DNA from: Pseudonocardia sp. MH-G8
GTDB lineage: Bacteria; Actinomycetota; Actinomycetes; Mycobacteriales; Pseudonocardiaceae
Direction: 5' to 3'
Length of the DNA: 64,000 bases
Assembly (NCBI RefSeq): GCF_002262885.1
Contig: NZ_NKYF01000013.1
Location: 171,240-235,239, forward strand
Part shown: piece by piece, positions 52,262-60,932 of the stretch
Layout of the letters: each line of letters starts with the position of its first letter
Position numbering within the stretch: the stretch's first letter is position 1
The notes under the pieces: model-generated
The model's database searches: none
What the model was told of the DNA's origin: nothing
Seen by the model: only the letters and a program-made list of their open reading frames with translations
Made by a program: the position numbers and the translations under genes

Positions 52262-53937
52262 GTTCCGTCCCTCGACGCGTCCGGATCGACCGACGCACCT
52301 GACCCAGCGGTGGCCATCGCCTCCCGGGGGTACGGGCTCGGACGTTCCGTCGCCGACGTGCCGTCCCGGGCGTTGCTGCCGGCCCCGCCGGTCTCGGCCC
52401 CGTTGATCTCGGCCCCGCCGGTCTCGGCCCCGCCGGTCTCGGCCCCGTTGATCTCGGCGCCGTTGATCTCGGCGCCGTCTGCCTCGACGTGGCGGGGCTC
52501 AGCGCCGTTGACCTCAGCGGAGCCCGGGACGAGGGCGCTGGGCGTCGCGGCGACGACCGCACGGGACCGGGTGACAGGGCTGGCAGGCCGTCGTTGCACG
52601 CGATCGATGACAACCCCGGCGACCTGCGCGTGCACGGACCTGAGCAGGACGACGGCCTCCTGCAGATCGTCGGAGCGCATCCGGGCGCCGTCGAGGACCA
52701 AGATCACCCCGTCGGCGGCCGCGCAGACCGATTGGCTCTCGGCGGCCTCCAACACCGGTGGGGCCTCGAGCACCACGAGGCCGGTGGTCTTCGCCGCCTC
52801 CTCGACGACTCGCGCGATCGAGTGGGGATCGGCGAGCGCGTACGGATCGGCATCGGGGGTCCCTGGGGGAAGGACACGCAGGCCGTCGGGGTAGCTGACG
52901 GCGGCGGCGAGAACGCTCATCCGGCCCTGCAGGACGTCAACGAGACCGTGCCCGTCCTCGTACCCACGCTCGGGACCCCTGAGGTCGGCCATCACGTGGA
53001 ACGCCCCGCCCCGCCGCGACGACCACGCCGCCACCAGCTCGTCCACGAGTGCCGGGGCCCCCGGACTCCTGCGGACGGAGGCGACCGCGATCACCGGTGG
53101 CGTTCCGCCCTCGGTGAGCGACAGACCGTTGAGGAGGTTCCGCAGTCGGATCCGCGTCTCGCTATCCCGCCCGCGGCCCAGCTCGGCCAGGACCGGCAGT
53201 CCGACCGCATCCTGGACGTCGTCCGCCGTGCGGACGCGCCGGTCGAACAAGGACAGGACCAGGGCGATCAGGATGCCGACGAGCGCACCTCCGACGACGC
53301 CGGTGAGGACGTTGACCAGAGGGCTGGGAGCAGTACTGGTGATGCCAGGCTCGGGCTGGAGTTGCTTGATGTGGTTGGTGTTGTCTGCGAGGAACTCGGT
53401 GAGCCGACCCTGCAGCGATCTGATCTGGTCGAGGATCACGTTCTTCTCGACATCGGTGCGTTCGAGCGAGTTGAGGTCCTGGACGTTGCTGTCGATCTCT
53501 GCCTGCAGGTCGTCGGCGGCTTGCCGACGTTCGAGGACGAGGCTCTCCCGCACGTCCTCGCGGAACGCGTCCGCAGCGTCTGCCGCGGCGTCGCGGGCCA
53601 CGCTCTCAGAGGGGCCGGTAGCCCGGATGTAGATGATGGGGCTGGATGCCCCCGTCTGCGCAGAAAGCGAAACCTCGTCGAGGATGCCCGTCTGAGCACG
53701 CAGGAGTTGCTGATAGCTGTCCTGGTTGAAGTAATCGACATAACCGAGGGCGAGTACGCCGTCCTGGTCCGGCGACCGCTGTTGCGATTGAGTGGTGAGA
53801 GCGGCGGTCGCGGTCCATGTCGTTGCGGCCGTCGTGACCGACCACAACGCCGCGAGGATGCCGCCGGCCACTGCCAGGGCGACAACCACTGCCCACCATC
53901 TGGCGGCGCGCATGGAGTACTTCCGGAGGGGGCTCAT
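52249..53937 (-). CDS. Wzz/BY-kinase-like chain-length regulator with degraded P-loop
   Basis: 562 residues. N-terminal helix (~13-35), a mainly helical/coiled-coil extracytoplasmic domain (~40-205), second helix (~210-235), then a kinase-like domain (~260-455) where the Walker A region reads VASVRRSPGAPALVDEL, lacking GK(S/T). Later VVLEAPPVLEAAESQ sits where Walker B would be. The C-terminus has no tyrosine cluster but (N/T)GGAE-type repeats from a 15-bp tandem repeat. It likely controls chain length without ATP-dependent autophosphorylation. ATG 53937. Confidence 0.85.
   Translation of the reverse strand: MSPLRKYSMRAARWWAVVVALAVAGGILAALWSVTTAATTWTATAALTTQSQQRSPDQDGVLALGYVDYFNQDSYQQLLRAQTGILDEVSLSAQTGASSPIIYIRATGPSESVARDAAADAADAFREDVRESLVLERRQAADDLQAEIDSNVQDLNSLERTDVEKNVILDQIRSLQGRLTEFLADNTNHIKQLQPEPGITSTAPSPLVNVLTGVVGGALVGILIALVLSLFDRRVRTADDVQDAVGLPVLAELGRGRDSETRIRLRNLLNGLSLTEGGTPPVIAVASVRRSPGAPALVDELVAAWSSRRGGAFHVMADLRGPERGYEDGHGLVDVLQGRMSVLAAAVSYPDGLRVLPPGTPDADPYALADPHSIARVVEEAAKTTGLVVLEAPPVLEAAESQSVCAAADGVILVLDGARMRSDDLQEAVVLLRSVHAQVAGVVIDRVQRRPASPVTRSRAVVAATPSALVPGSAEVNGAEPRHVEADGAEINGAEINGAETGGAETGGAEINGAETGGAGSNARDGTSATERPSPYPREAMATAGSGASVDPDASRDGTWQG
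52381..52515 (-). repeat. 15-bp minisatellite inside the Wzz-like gene
   Basis: Seven consecutive 15-bp units (52381-52485) alternate between GGCCCCGCCGGTCTC and GGCCCCGTTGATCTC types, followed by two degenerate units to 52515. In the coding strand they give pentapeptides such as INGAE and TGGAE. Unit number is likely to vary between strains. Confidence 0.9.
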
Positions 53938-54067
53938 CGGCTGCCTTTGCTGAAGGTGCTGGAACGCCCCGTACTCCGGTCCGACTTGGAGACTGGGCGG
54001 GTTGCAGGTGTGTACTCGCGCTGCGTGCCCCGGCCATTACGCGCGGGGAAGGACTCCACGACCACGG

Positions 54068-55591
54068 TCAGTAGGCGCCGCGACCGCTGAACACGGCCCC
54101 GACGGTCCGGCGCAGGATCAACAGATCGAGTGCCGGCGTCCAGTTCTCGACGTACCGCAGGTCGAGGCGGACCGATTCGTCCCAGGACAAGTCGCTGCGA
54201 CCGCTGATCTGCCACAGCCCGGTGAGTCCCGGTTTCACCAGCAGCCGGCGCCGAGCGTCGAATGCGTAGGTCGCCACCTCCTCGGGAAGCGGTGGACGCG
54301 GCCCGACGAGAGCCATCGCCCCGGTGAGAACGTTGAACAGTTGCGGAAGCTCGTCCAGCGAGTACCTGCGCAGCAACGCACCCGCGCGGGTCGCCCGCGG
54401 ATCGGCCCTCGGCTCGAGCAGCGGGCCCGCATCGTAGTTCCGCTCGACGAGCGCGGGTCCCTGCTGCTCCGCGTCCACGACGACCGAGCGGAACTTGACC
54501 ATCCGGAACTCACGGCCTCGCCGTCCGACGCGCGTCTGTCGAAACAGGACGGGCCCACCGTCGTCGATCTTGATCGCGACCGCGACCATCAGCAGGACGG
54601 GTGCCAGGATCACGATGAGCAGGACCGCCGCGATCCGGTCGTAGCAGTGCTTCACCATCCAGGACACGCCCGTGTATGTCGGGTTCGTCAGCCGCAGCAG
54701 CGGTAGGCCGTCCACCGGCTCGACGTGCAGCCGCGGACCGGCCACCTCCATGAGGCCGGGGTCCACGACGAGTTCGGCGCCGGTGTCCTCCAGACGCCAG
54801 GCGAGCTCGTGCAGGCGACGTGACGACCATCCCGGAGTCGCGGCGACCGCGACGACGTGGTGCTCTCCCCGGGACACCACCTCACCGACGGCGTCGAGGT
54901 CCCCGAGGACCGGCACCTCGTTGATCTGCTCGGCGCCATCGGGCCCGGTCCCGGTCGGTGTGCAGGCACCAGCCACGATCCATCCCGCGGCCACGTCGCG
55001 GCGGGTCCGGACGATGAGGTCCGCGACGGAGTCGGTCGTCCCGATCGCCAGCACCGGGACGAGGCAGCTGCCGCTGTTGCGCTGTCGGTGCAGGCGTGCG
55101 CGCAGCCCCAGGCGACCGGCTGCCGCGAGAACCGCCGCCAGCGGGATCAGCCCGAAGACCCACGGTCGAGCGGCGGTGGCGAGCATCGCCAAACCCAGCA
55201 TGCCCAGCAGGACCGCGCTGGTCACCATTCCTTTGAGGACTCGGGCGAACTCCTCGGGACCCTGACCGAGCACCCGGACGTCCCACGCTCGCGCCGCGTA
55301 CAGGCAGCTGAGGGTGAGGACCCCCGCGAGTACTCCCACGGCCGGGGTGACGTCGCCGAAGACCGGGACGGCCCTTCCCAACCCGAGCACGTTACCCACG
55401 ACGACGGCGAGTGCCACGCTGACGACGTCCGACGTCATGACGTGCGCGCGGTAGCGGCGCTGCCACGCCGCGGGGCCAGCAGCACGAGCCGGGTCGGCAC
55501 GACTGCGTCGTGGAGGTCGCTCCCGACCGCGGCGGAACGCCGACGGGTGGCCTCCGCGGTGCGGGCGCTTCACGCCGAGATCAGAAGTCAC
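54068..55591 (-). CDS. Polyprenyl-phosphate sugar transferase (priming transferase), copy 1
   Basis: 507 residues. Basic N-terminus, about four helices (~50-165), a Rossmann-like middle domain, one more helix (~320-340), then the bacterial sugar-transferase catalytic domain: KFRSVVVDAEQ, RRYSLDELPQLFNVLTGAMALVGPR and KPGLTGLWQISGRSDLSW. It transfers sugar 1-phosphate to undecaprenyl phosphate to start the repeat unit. GTG 55591 with GAGGGG upstream. A paralogue is the next gene upstream. Confidence 0.9.
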   Translation of the reverse strand: MTSDLGVKRPHRGGHPSAFRRGRERPPRRSRADPARAAGPAAWQRRYRAHVMTSDVVSVALAVVVGNVLGLGRAVPVFGDVTPAVGVLAGVLTLSCLYAARAWDVRVLGQGPEEFARVLKGMVTSAVLLGMLGLAMLATAARPWVFGLIPLAAVLAAAGRLGLRARLHRQRNSGSCLVPVLAIGTTDSVADLIVRTRRDVAAGWIVAGACTPTGTGPDGAEQINEVPVLGDLDAVGEVVSRGEHHVVAVAATPGWSSRRLHELAWRLEDTGAELVVDPGLMEVAGPRLHVEPVDGLPLLRLTNPTYTGVSWMVKHCYDRIAAVLLIVILAPVLLMVAVAIKIDDGGPVLFRQTRVGRRGREFRMVKFRSVVVDAEQQGPALVERNYDAGPLLEPRADPRATRAGALLRRYSLDELPQLFNVLTGAMALVGPRPPLPEEVATYAFDARRRLLVKPGLTGLWQISGRSDLSWDESVRLDLRYVENWTPALDLLILRRTVGAVFSGRGAY

Positions 55592-55777
55592 GTGTCCCCT
55601 CGTTCCTCCGCGTGCAGGAGCGGATGCCGCGGAAGGGTGAAACATGATGGTTGCCGCGAATGGGTCCTCGACCAGCGCTGGGCGCTGATGACGTCGCCCG
55701 CCCGGCGCGCCGTGTTACCGCGCAGTCAGCAGCCGGGTGACAGTCCGGCCGACAGTCCTCACTCGACAGGAGCACCG

Positions 55778-57268
55778 TCAGTACGCACCATCGCCCCGAA
55801 GCACTGCCCGGGCGGTCAAGACGAGGATGCGGGCGTCCAGCGCCAGGGTCCAGTTCTCGACGTAGCGCAGGTCGAGCCGCAGCGTTTCCTCCCAGGACAG
55901 ATCGCTGCGCCCGCTGACCTGCCACAGACCGGTCATCCCCGGCTTGACCAGCAGCCGCCGCCTGGCCTCGGGCGCATAGCCGGCCACCTCCACCGGCAAC
56001 GGGGGGCGCGGGCCCACGAGTGACATCGTCCCGCCCACGACGTTGAGCAGCTGAGGCAGCTCGTCGAGGGAGAACCGCCGGAGGGTACGACCGACGCAGG
56101 TGACCCGGGGATCGCTGCGCATCTTGAACATCGGGCCCGCACCCTCGTTGCTCTCCAGCAGTTCGGCGCGCAGTTCATCGCCGTTCGGTACCATCGACCG
56201 GAACTTGATCATTTTGAATTCCCGTCCGCCGACCCCTACCCGGGCCTGTCGGAAGAACACCGGTCCGCCGTCGAAGGCCACGGCCACCGCGACGACGAGC
56301 AGGACCGGCGCGAGGAGTACCAGCAGCAGCAGCGCGGCGATCCGGTCCAGCAATTCCTTGAGCAGACGCGAGGCCCCCGTGAACGTCGGGTGGGTCAGCC
56401 TCAGCAACGGAAGTCCGTCGAGGGAGTCGACGTGCAGCCGCGGTCCGGCCACCTCCATCAGACCGGGATCGACCACGAGCTCGGTTTCGCTGCCCTCCAA
56501 GTCCCAGGCCAACTGCTGCAGACGCCGCGGCGTCCATCCGGGCGCCTGTGCAACGCTGACGGCGTCGAACTGCCGACTGCGGCTGAGAACCGCAACAGCG
56601 TCGAGGTCGCCGACCACCGGCACCCCCGCGACCAGATGGCCGTCATCCGGACCACGACCGGTGGGGGTGCACGCGGCGACGACGGTCCAGCCCTCGTGAG
56701 GGGCGCGGCAGGTCTGGGCGACGAGTGCTCCGACGGATTCCTCCGTGCCAACGGCAAGTACGCGCGCCATCGCAGCACCGGCACGCCGGCGCCGGTGCAG
56801 TTCCCCGCGCAGGACGAGGCGGCCAGCCGTGGCGATCACACCCGCGATCGGGAGCACGCCGAACACCCATGGACGCCCGGCCGGCAGTTGGCTCGCGAGG
56901 CTGACGAGAGCGACGATCACGGCAGCACCGAGGAAGCCCCGCAGCACTCGGCTGAACTCCGCGGACCCGTGCCCGAACACCATCGGGTCCCAAGCCCTCG
57001 CGACCCCCAGGGCAGCGCCGGTGAGCACGAGCACGACCGCGCCTATGACGAGGACGACCTGGAGGGAGGCTTGACCCCATTGCGCGTAAAGCGCGGAGGA
57101 GACGGCCACGGCGAGCAGGTCCGAGACGACCGCACCCGTCCGGTACCAACGCTGCCATCGCGGGCCGGGCCGGCGTCGGTCCACCTGTGGCACCGGCGCC
57201 CGGTGCTCAGCAGGCGGCACGAGCGCAGGTCGGAGCGCGCCTTCGACGTCGAGGGCCTCGCTGCTCAT
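55778..57268 (-). CDS. Polyprenyl-phosphate sugar transferase (priming transferase), copy 2
   Basis: 496 residues, same architecture as the neighbouring copy and clearly related along its whole length: KFRSMVPNGDEL, RRFSLDELPQLLNVVGGTMSLVGPR, KPGMTGLWQVSGRSDLSW. ATG 57268 has GGGGAG upstream. It is the first gene of the minus-strand exopolysaccharide run. Differences in the catalytic loops may mean a different sugar phosphate. Head of a divergent pair with the deacetylase. Confidence 0.9.
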   Translation of the reverse strand: MSSEALDVEGALRPALVPPAEHRAPVPQVDRRRPGPRWQRWYRTGAVVSDLLAVAVSSALYAQWGQASLQVVLVIGAVVLVLTGAALGVARAWDPMVFGHGSAEFSRVLRGFLGAAVIVALVSLASQLPAGRPWVFGVLPIAGVIATAGRLVLRGELHRRRRAGAAMARVLAVGTEESVGALVAQTCRAPHEGWTVVAACTPTGRGPDDGHLVAGVPVVGDLDAVAVLSRSRQFDAVSVAQAPGWTPRRLQQLAWDLEGSETELVVDPGLMEVAGPRLHVDSLDGLPLLRLTHPTFTGASRLLKELLDRIAALLLLVLLAPVLLVVAVAVAFDGGPVFFRQARVGVGGREFKMIKFRSMVPNGDELRAELLESNEGAGPMFKMRSDPRVTCVGRTLRRFSLDELPQLLNVVGGTMSLVGPRPPLPVEVAGYAPEARRRLLVKPGMTGLWQVSGRSDLSWEETLRLDLRYVENWTLALDARILVLTARAVLRGDGAY

Positions 57269-57422
57269 GGACCGCTCCCCCCGGCAGATCTCCCCCGACC
57301 CGCCGTGAGATCGGCTCGACCGCGGACCTCCGAGCGTTAACAGGTCATCGGCAATCGGCGAGGACCCAGGCACGGGGCGGCCGGCGGGCCACCCCGTCCC
57401 GTCGATCGGAGCAGCATCCAAA

Positions 57423-58403
57423 ATGACGCACGACAGCGGCGGCCGGCTCCTCGTCATCGGCTGGCACAACGTCGAGGGCACGTGGTGCTTCCCAGGCGCA
57501 CGTGGAGCCGGGCTCCGCGGCCTTGCCCGACAACTGCGCACGCTGCAGGCAGTGGCCAACGTCGTGCCGCTGGCCGCAGCGCTGGCCGACCTCGCTTCAG
57601 GACGGCGGCTCCCCCCGCGGGCCGTGGCAATCACCTTCGACGACGGCTACCGGGACAACCTCACTCTCGCGGCACCGCTTCTGCGTGAACTGCGGCTGCC
57701 TGCCACCTGTTTCCTGGTGCCGGGCCTGTTGGACCGCACCGCGCGTGCGTGGTGGGAGGAATTGGCCTCTGCTGTGACGAACGCTCGGGCGCCCGAGATC
57801 GTCTGGGAGGAGCGCACACATTCCCTGCGCACCCCGGTGGAGCAGGCCGTTGCCACGCGCGCGCTGTCCGATCGTCTGAAGCAGCACGACTGCACCGTGC
57901 GTGAGACCGCCCTCGACGAGCTGACCGGCCTCCTCGATCCGGCGCGCGGCTACACCGTCGACGAGCACTTCATGGACTGGGACGAAGCGCTGAGGCTGCA
58001 GGAGCACATGGAGATCGGGTCCCACTCGCTGCGCCATGCGATCCTCTCCCGCGAGAGCACGCGGCAGCAGTATCTCGATTTGTGGACGGCGCGCAGGCAG
58101 CTGCAGGAGCGGCTCGGCGTCGAGGCCGCCGTATTGGCCTACCCGAACGGCACCGCCGTCGACTACGGGCCCACCACTCTCGCCGCCGCTGCTGCGGCGG
58201 GCCACGCGCACGCCGTCACGACGCGGCGCGGCGTCAATCGGCCGGCCACGCCGCGCTTCGAGGTGCGTCGAACGGTGATGGACCCGAGACGCGGCGTCCG
58301 CGACCTGCGAAAGCTCGTCCGGGATATCCTCAGAAGCAGCGACGGACCGCCTCCGGCCATGCCGTCCCGCTCGGCAGCGCCGCAGGTCGGGTCCGCGCCG
58401 TGA
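57423..58403 (+). CDS. Polysaccharide deacetylase family protein
   Basis: 326 residues, NodB homology domain. AITFDDGYRDN (catalytic base/metal aspartates, about residue 75), LPATCFLVPG, then EIGSHSLRHAILS supplies the metal histidines, and VLAYPNGTAVDYG. No signal peptide, so N-deacetylation (or a related step) would act on a cytosolic or lipid-linked sugar. ATG 57423. The stop overlaps the next gene's GTG (GTGA at 58400-58403). Confidence 0.88.
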   Translation: MTHDSGGRLLVIGWHNVEGTWCFPGARGAGLRGLARQLRTLQAVANVVPLAAALADLASGRRLPPRAVAITFDDGYRDNLTLAAPLLRELRLPATCFLVPGLLDRTARAWWEELASAVTNARAPEIVWEERTHSLRTPVEQAVATRALSDRLKQHDCTVRETALDELTGLLDPARGYTVDEHFMDWDEALRLQEHMEIGSHSLRHAILSRESTRQQYLDLWTARRQLQERLGVEAAVLAYPNGTAVDYGPTTLAAAAAAGHAHAVTTRRGVNRPATPRFEVRRTVMDPRRGVRDLRKLVRDILRSSDGPPPAMPSRSAAPQVGSAP

Positions 58404-59515
58404 GGGGAAGCGTATCGCGAGGGGCACGCGGTCGACCGGTCCGTCCGGAGGAGCTCGGCGCGGCCGACGTCAGCCGGTGGCGGGAGCTCCAACACGCCGA
58501 CCCGGCCCTGACGAACCCCTTCCTCGCGCCCGAGTACGCAATCGCCGTCGGAGCCGTGCGCCCGCAGGCGCGGGTTGCGGTCCTCGACGAGGGCTTCTTC
58601 GCGTTCGAGGACCACGGGACCGGTATCGGCCTGCCGCTCGGGGCCGGCCTGTCCGACCAGCAGGCGGTCATCGGGGGGAAGGACGTGGACGCCCGCGAGC
58701 TCGCGGCGCGGTGCGGGGTGCACGCGCAGTGGTTCGAGCACGTGCCCGAGCCGCTGTTGCCCGACGGTGTGAACCGTGTCGTTCGCTACCCGTCTCCGGT
58801 GATCGACCTGAGCGAGGGCTACGAGGCGTTCTTCGAGAGGCGCCGCCGAGCGTCGAAGAGTCTGGTACCGACGATGCAGCGCAAGCGGCGCAAGATGGAA
58901 CGCGAGATCGGTCCGACCCGGTTCGTCTTCGCCTCGAATGATCGGGCTGTTCTGCGCGACGTGATGCGGTGGAAGTCGCAGCGGTACGCAGAACTGGGTG
59001 CATGGGACCGCTTCGCTGCCCCCTCGACGATCGCCTTGGTCGAGGCGCTGCACACGACCCAGGCCCCCGGGTGTTCGGGAACACTCTCGGTGCTCTACGC
59101 CGGGGACGAGGTGGCTGCCGCCCATTTCGGTCTGCGGTCGGAGCAGGTGTTGACCAGCTGGTTCCCCACCTACAATCCGGAATTCGGCCGGTATTCCCCC
59201 GGCCTGCTCCTGCACTTCCTCATGGCCGAGGCCGCAGCCGAGTGCGGGATGGTCGCCTTCGACCTCGGTGCCGGTGATCACGGCTATAAAGATGTGCTGC
59301 GGGCGTCGGAGGGCACCCTTGCCCGGGGATGGGCGTTCCGCGGATCGGCAGCCGGCATCGGCCGCCGGGTCGCGACCGCGCCGGGACACGGTATTCGGTC
59401 GCTTGCGCGCCGGTCTCCCCGAGTTCGGATGGCGATGCGCGGCGTGCGCGACAACGTCCGGGCCGCGGGAGCCCGGCTCGGGAGGAACGCGCATGTCGAC
59501 TCGGGCGACGGGTGA
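58400..59515 (+). CDS. GNAT/FemAB-like N-acyltransferase
   Basis: 371 residues of the Acetyltransf_6 (BioF2/CelD-like) family. Core features: VIDLSEGYEAFFERRRRASKSLVPTM-type acceptor region, VLYAGDEVAAAHFGLRSE, YSPGLLLHFLMAEAAAECGM and FDLGAGDHGYKDVL, the C-terminal hallmark. Such proteins sit in exopolysaccharide loci and may acylate amino sugars freed by the upstream deacetylase. GTG 58400 overlaps that gene. A basic C-terminal tail follows. Confidence 0.85.
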   Translation: MRGSVSRGARGRPVRPEELGAADVSRWRELQHADPALTNPFLAPEYAIAVGAVRPQARVAVLDEGFFAFEDHGTGIGLPLGAGLSDQQAVIGGKDVDARELAARCGVHAQWFEHVPEPLLPDGVNRVVRYPSPVIDLSEGYEAFFERRRRASKSLVPTMQRKRRKMEREIGPTRFVFASNDRAVLRDVMRWKSQRYAELGAWDRFAAPSTIALVEALHTTQAPGCSGTLSVLYAGDEVAAAHFGLRSEQVLTSWFPTYNPEFGRYSPGLLLHFLMAEAAAECGMVAFDLGAGDHGYKDVLRASEGTLARGWAFRGSAAGIGRRVATAPGHGIRSLARRSPRVRMAMRGVRDNVRAAGARLGRNAHVDSGDG

Positions 59516-59607
59516 ACCTGCAGCTCTGGGCTCGGCTCACGGTGAGCGCTGCGCGGATCAGCGATGCACCTCGCGGCGCATCCTGGGCCGACCTGGGCGA
59601 AAGGAGA

Positions 59608-60357
59608 TCAGGACCGTTCGGTCGGATCGTAGTGCGGCATTCTCGGCTGTTCTTCCTCCTCCCGCCGCCGGTGCCGGCGCCGGCCCTCCCCCTGCCGGGG
59701 CGCGGGAATCGCAGAAGGTGCCACCTCCGCCCGGCGCAACCCGCCCCGGCCGTCAACGCCGCGCCGGGCCGCCGGTACAGCGGGGAGCAGCTCGGTCACC
59801 ACGTCTGCCGAACTCACCACGGCGGGCGGCGGCGCAGCCCGGGGCACCCTGATCGTCCGTAGCGCCCGCGCATCCACGAGCCGGGCAATGAGCACCTGCA
59901 CCACCGTCCGCACCGCGTCGCCGTCGCGCGGGCCGACAGGCCGCCGCGCGTCCCCGAGCAGCTGCAGTGCCCCGAACCCGATGGGCCCGCTGCGTAGCGG
60001 CACGACCACCGAGCTCGTCCGCCCGGTCTCCGCAGCGACGGCGGCGAGCTCCGGGAGCCCGAGGCGGGTGAGGTCGGGGGTGTGCAGCGGTCGGCCGCTG
60101 CGGATCACGGCCGGCATGGGGCCGGTGCCCGCGCGCCGCTGGGCTTCCCCCATCCAGCCGGCCTGCGCGTCCGACGCCGCGACCGCCGGCTCCTCGTCGG
60201 AGGGCTCGGTGACCATCACCAGCGCCGCCGCCACGCCGAGCGCAGGCGGCAGAACCTCGCACAGCCGCCCGAGCTCGGCGCGCAGGTCCAGCTCGCCGGC
60301 ACTGAGGCGCGCGAGGTGCAACGCGAGCGATGTCAGGGACGTATCGACCGCGGTCAC
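59608..60357 (-). CDS. GAF-domain protein with long charged tail
   Basis: 249 residues. A GAF domain (about 15-165) with LCEVLPPALGVAAALVMV and SSVVVPLRSGPIGFGALQLLGD, then a tail that is Pro/Ala-rich and finally Arg/Glu-rich (HRRREEEE). GAF domains sense small ligands; no output domain is present, so it may be an ANTAR-less remnant or partner of another protein. GTG 60357 lacks a strong ribosome site. Convergent with the GNAT gene. Confidence 0.7.
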   Translation of the reverse strand: MTAVDTSLTSLALHLARLSAGELDLRAELGRLCEVLPPALGVAAALVMVTEPSDEEPAVAASDAQAGWMGEAQRRAGTGPMPAVIRSGRPLHTPDLTRLGLPELAAVAAETGRTSSVVVPLRSGPIGFGALQLLGDARRPVGPRDGDAVRTVVQVLIARLVDARALRTIRVPRAAPPPAVVSSADVVTELLPAVPAARRGVDGRGGLRRAEVAPSAIPAPRQGEGRRRHRRREEEEQPRMPHYDPTERS

Positions 60358-60511
60358 CGCGGTGCCGCCCAGCAGGTACGAAACATGACGACTCCTCGGC
60401 CCGGCGGGTGGGGAGCGAGCCGGGCGTTCGATCAGGTGTCGCCCGACGACGCCGTCCCGTTACGCCGACGGGCCGGGCTTGACGGGGCGCCGTGCGCGCC
60501 ACCAGTATTCC

Positions 60512-60525
60512 ACTAAGACATTAGT
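60512..60525 (+). promoter_or_regulatory. AT-rich operator upstream of the GntR-ABC operon
   Basis: ACTAA-GACA-TTAGT is a perfect 5-bp inverted repeat (60512-60525) in an AT-rich island just before the GAGG ribosome site; TAGTTAT (60522-60528) could be the -10 box. Its position suggests autoregulation by the GntR protein encoded next. Confidence 0.5.
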
Positions 60526-60539
60526 TATTTGAGGTGGCG

Positions 60540-60932
60540 ATGGACTTCCGGATCGAGCGCCGGTCGGGTGTGCCGACCTACCTGCAGATCGTCACGCAGG
60601 TCAGGCAGGCCCTGCGCCTGGGCACCCTGCGCCCCGGGGACCGGCTCCCGACGGCGAAGGCGGTGGTCGCGCAGACCGCCGTCAACGCCAACACCGTGCT
60701 CAAGGCCTACCGCGAGCTCGAACGGGACGGGCTCGTCGAGCCCCGTCCGGGCCTGGGCACCTTCGTCCTGCGGTCGCTGGCCCGACCGGATTCCGACGCC
60801 GACGTCCTGCTGCGGGCCGAGCTCGAGAAGTGGATGGCGCGGGCGGCCGCGGCCGGCCTCGACCGCGAGGACATCGATGCGCTGGTCACCGACGTGCGCG
60901 ACCAGCAGTTCCCGAGGGGAGAACACGCATGA
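60540..60932 (+). CDS. GntR family regulator, YtrA subfamily
   Basis: 130 residues. Winged helix-turn-helix (about 8-75): GVPTYLQIVTQVRQAL, GDRLPTAKAVVAQTAVNANTVLKAYRELERDGLVEPRPGLGTFVL. The short C-terminal helical domain marks the YtrA type, which usually represses adjacent ABC transporter genes and binds small inverted repeats. ATG 60540 has GAGGT upstream (GTG 60534 is in the same frame). Stop overlaps the ATPase start (ATGA). Confidence 0.9.
   Translation: MDFRIERRSGVPTYLQIVTQVRQALRLGTLRPGDRLPTAKAVVAQTAVNANTVLKAYRELERDGLVEPRPGLGTFVLRSLARPDSDADVLLRAELEKWMARAAAAGLDREDIDALVTDVRDQQFPRGEHA

Noticed and set aside
52381..52515. Regular repeats that could suggest a CRISPR array
   Set aside because: 15-bp units are contiguous without spacers and lie in a coding sequence.
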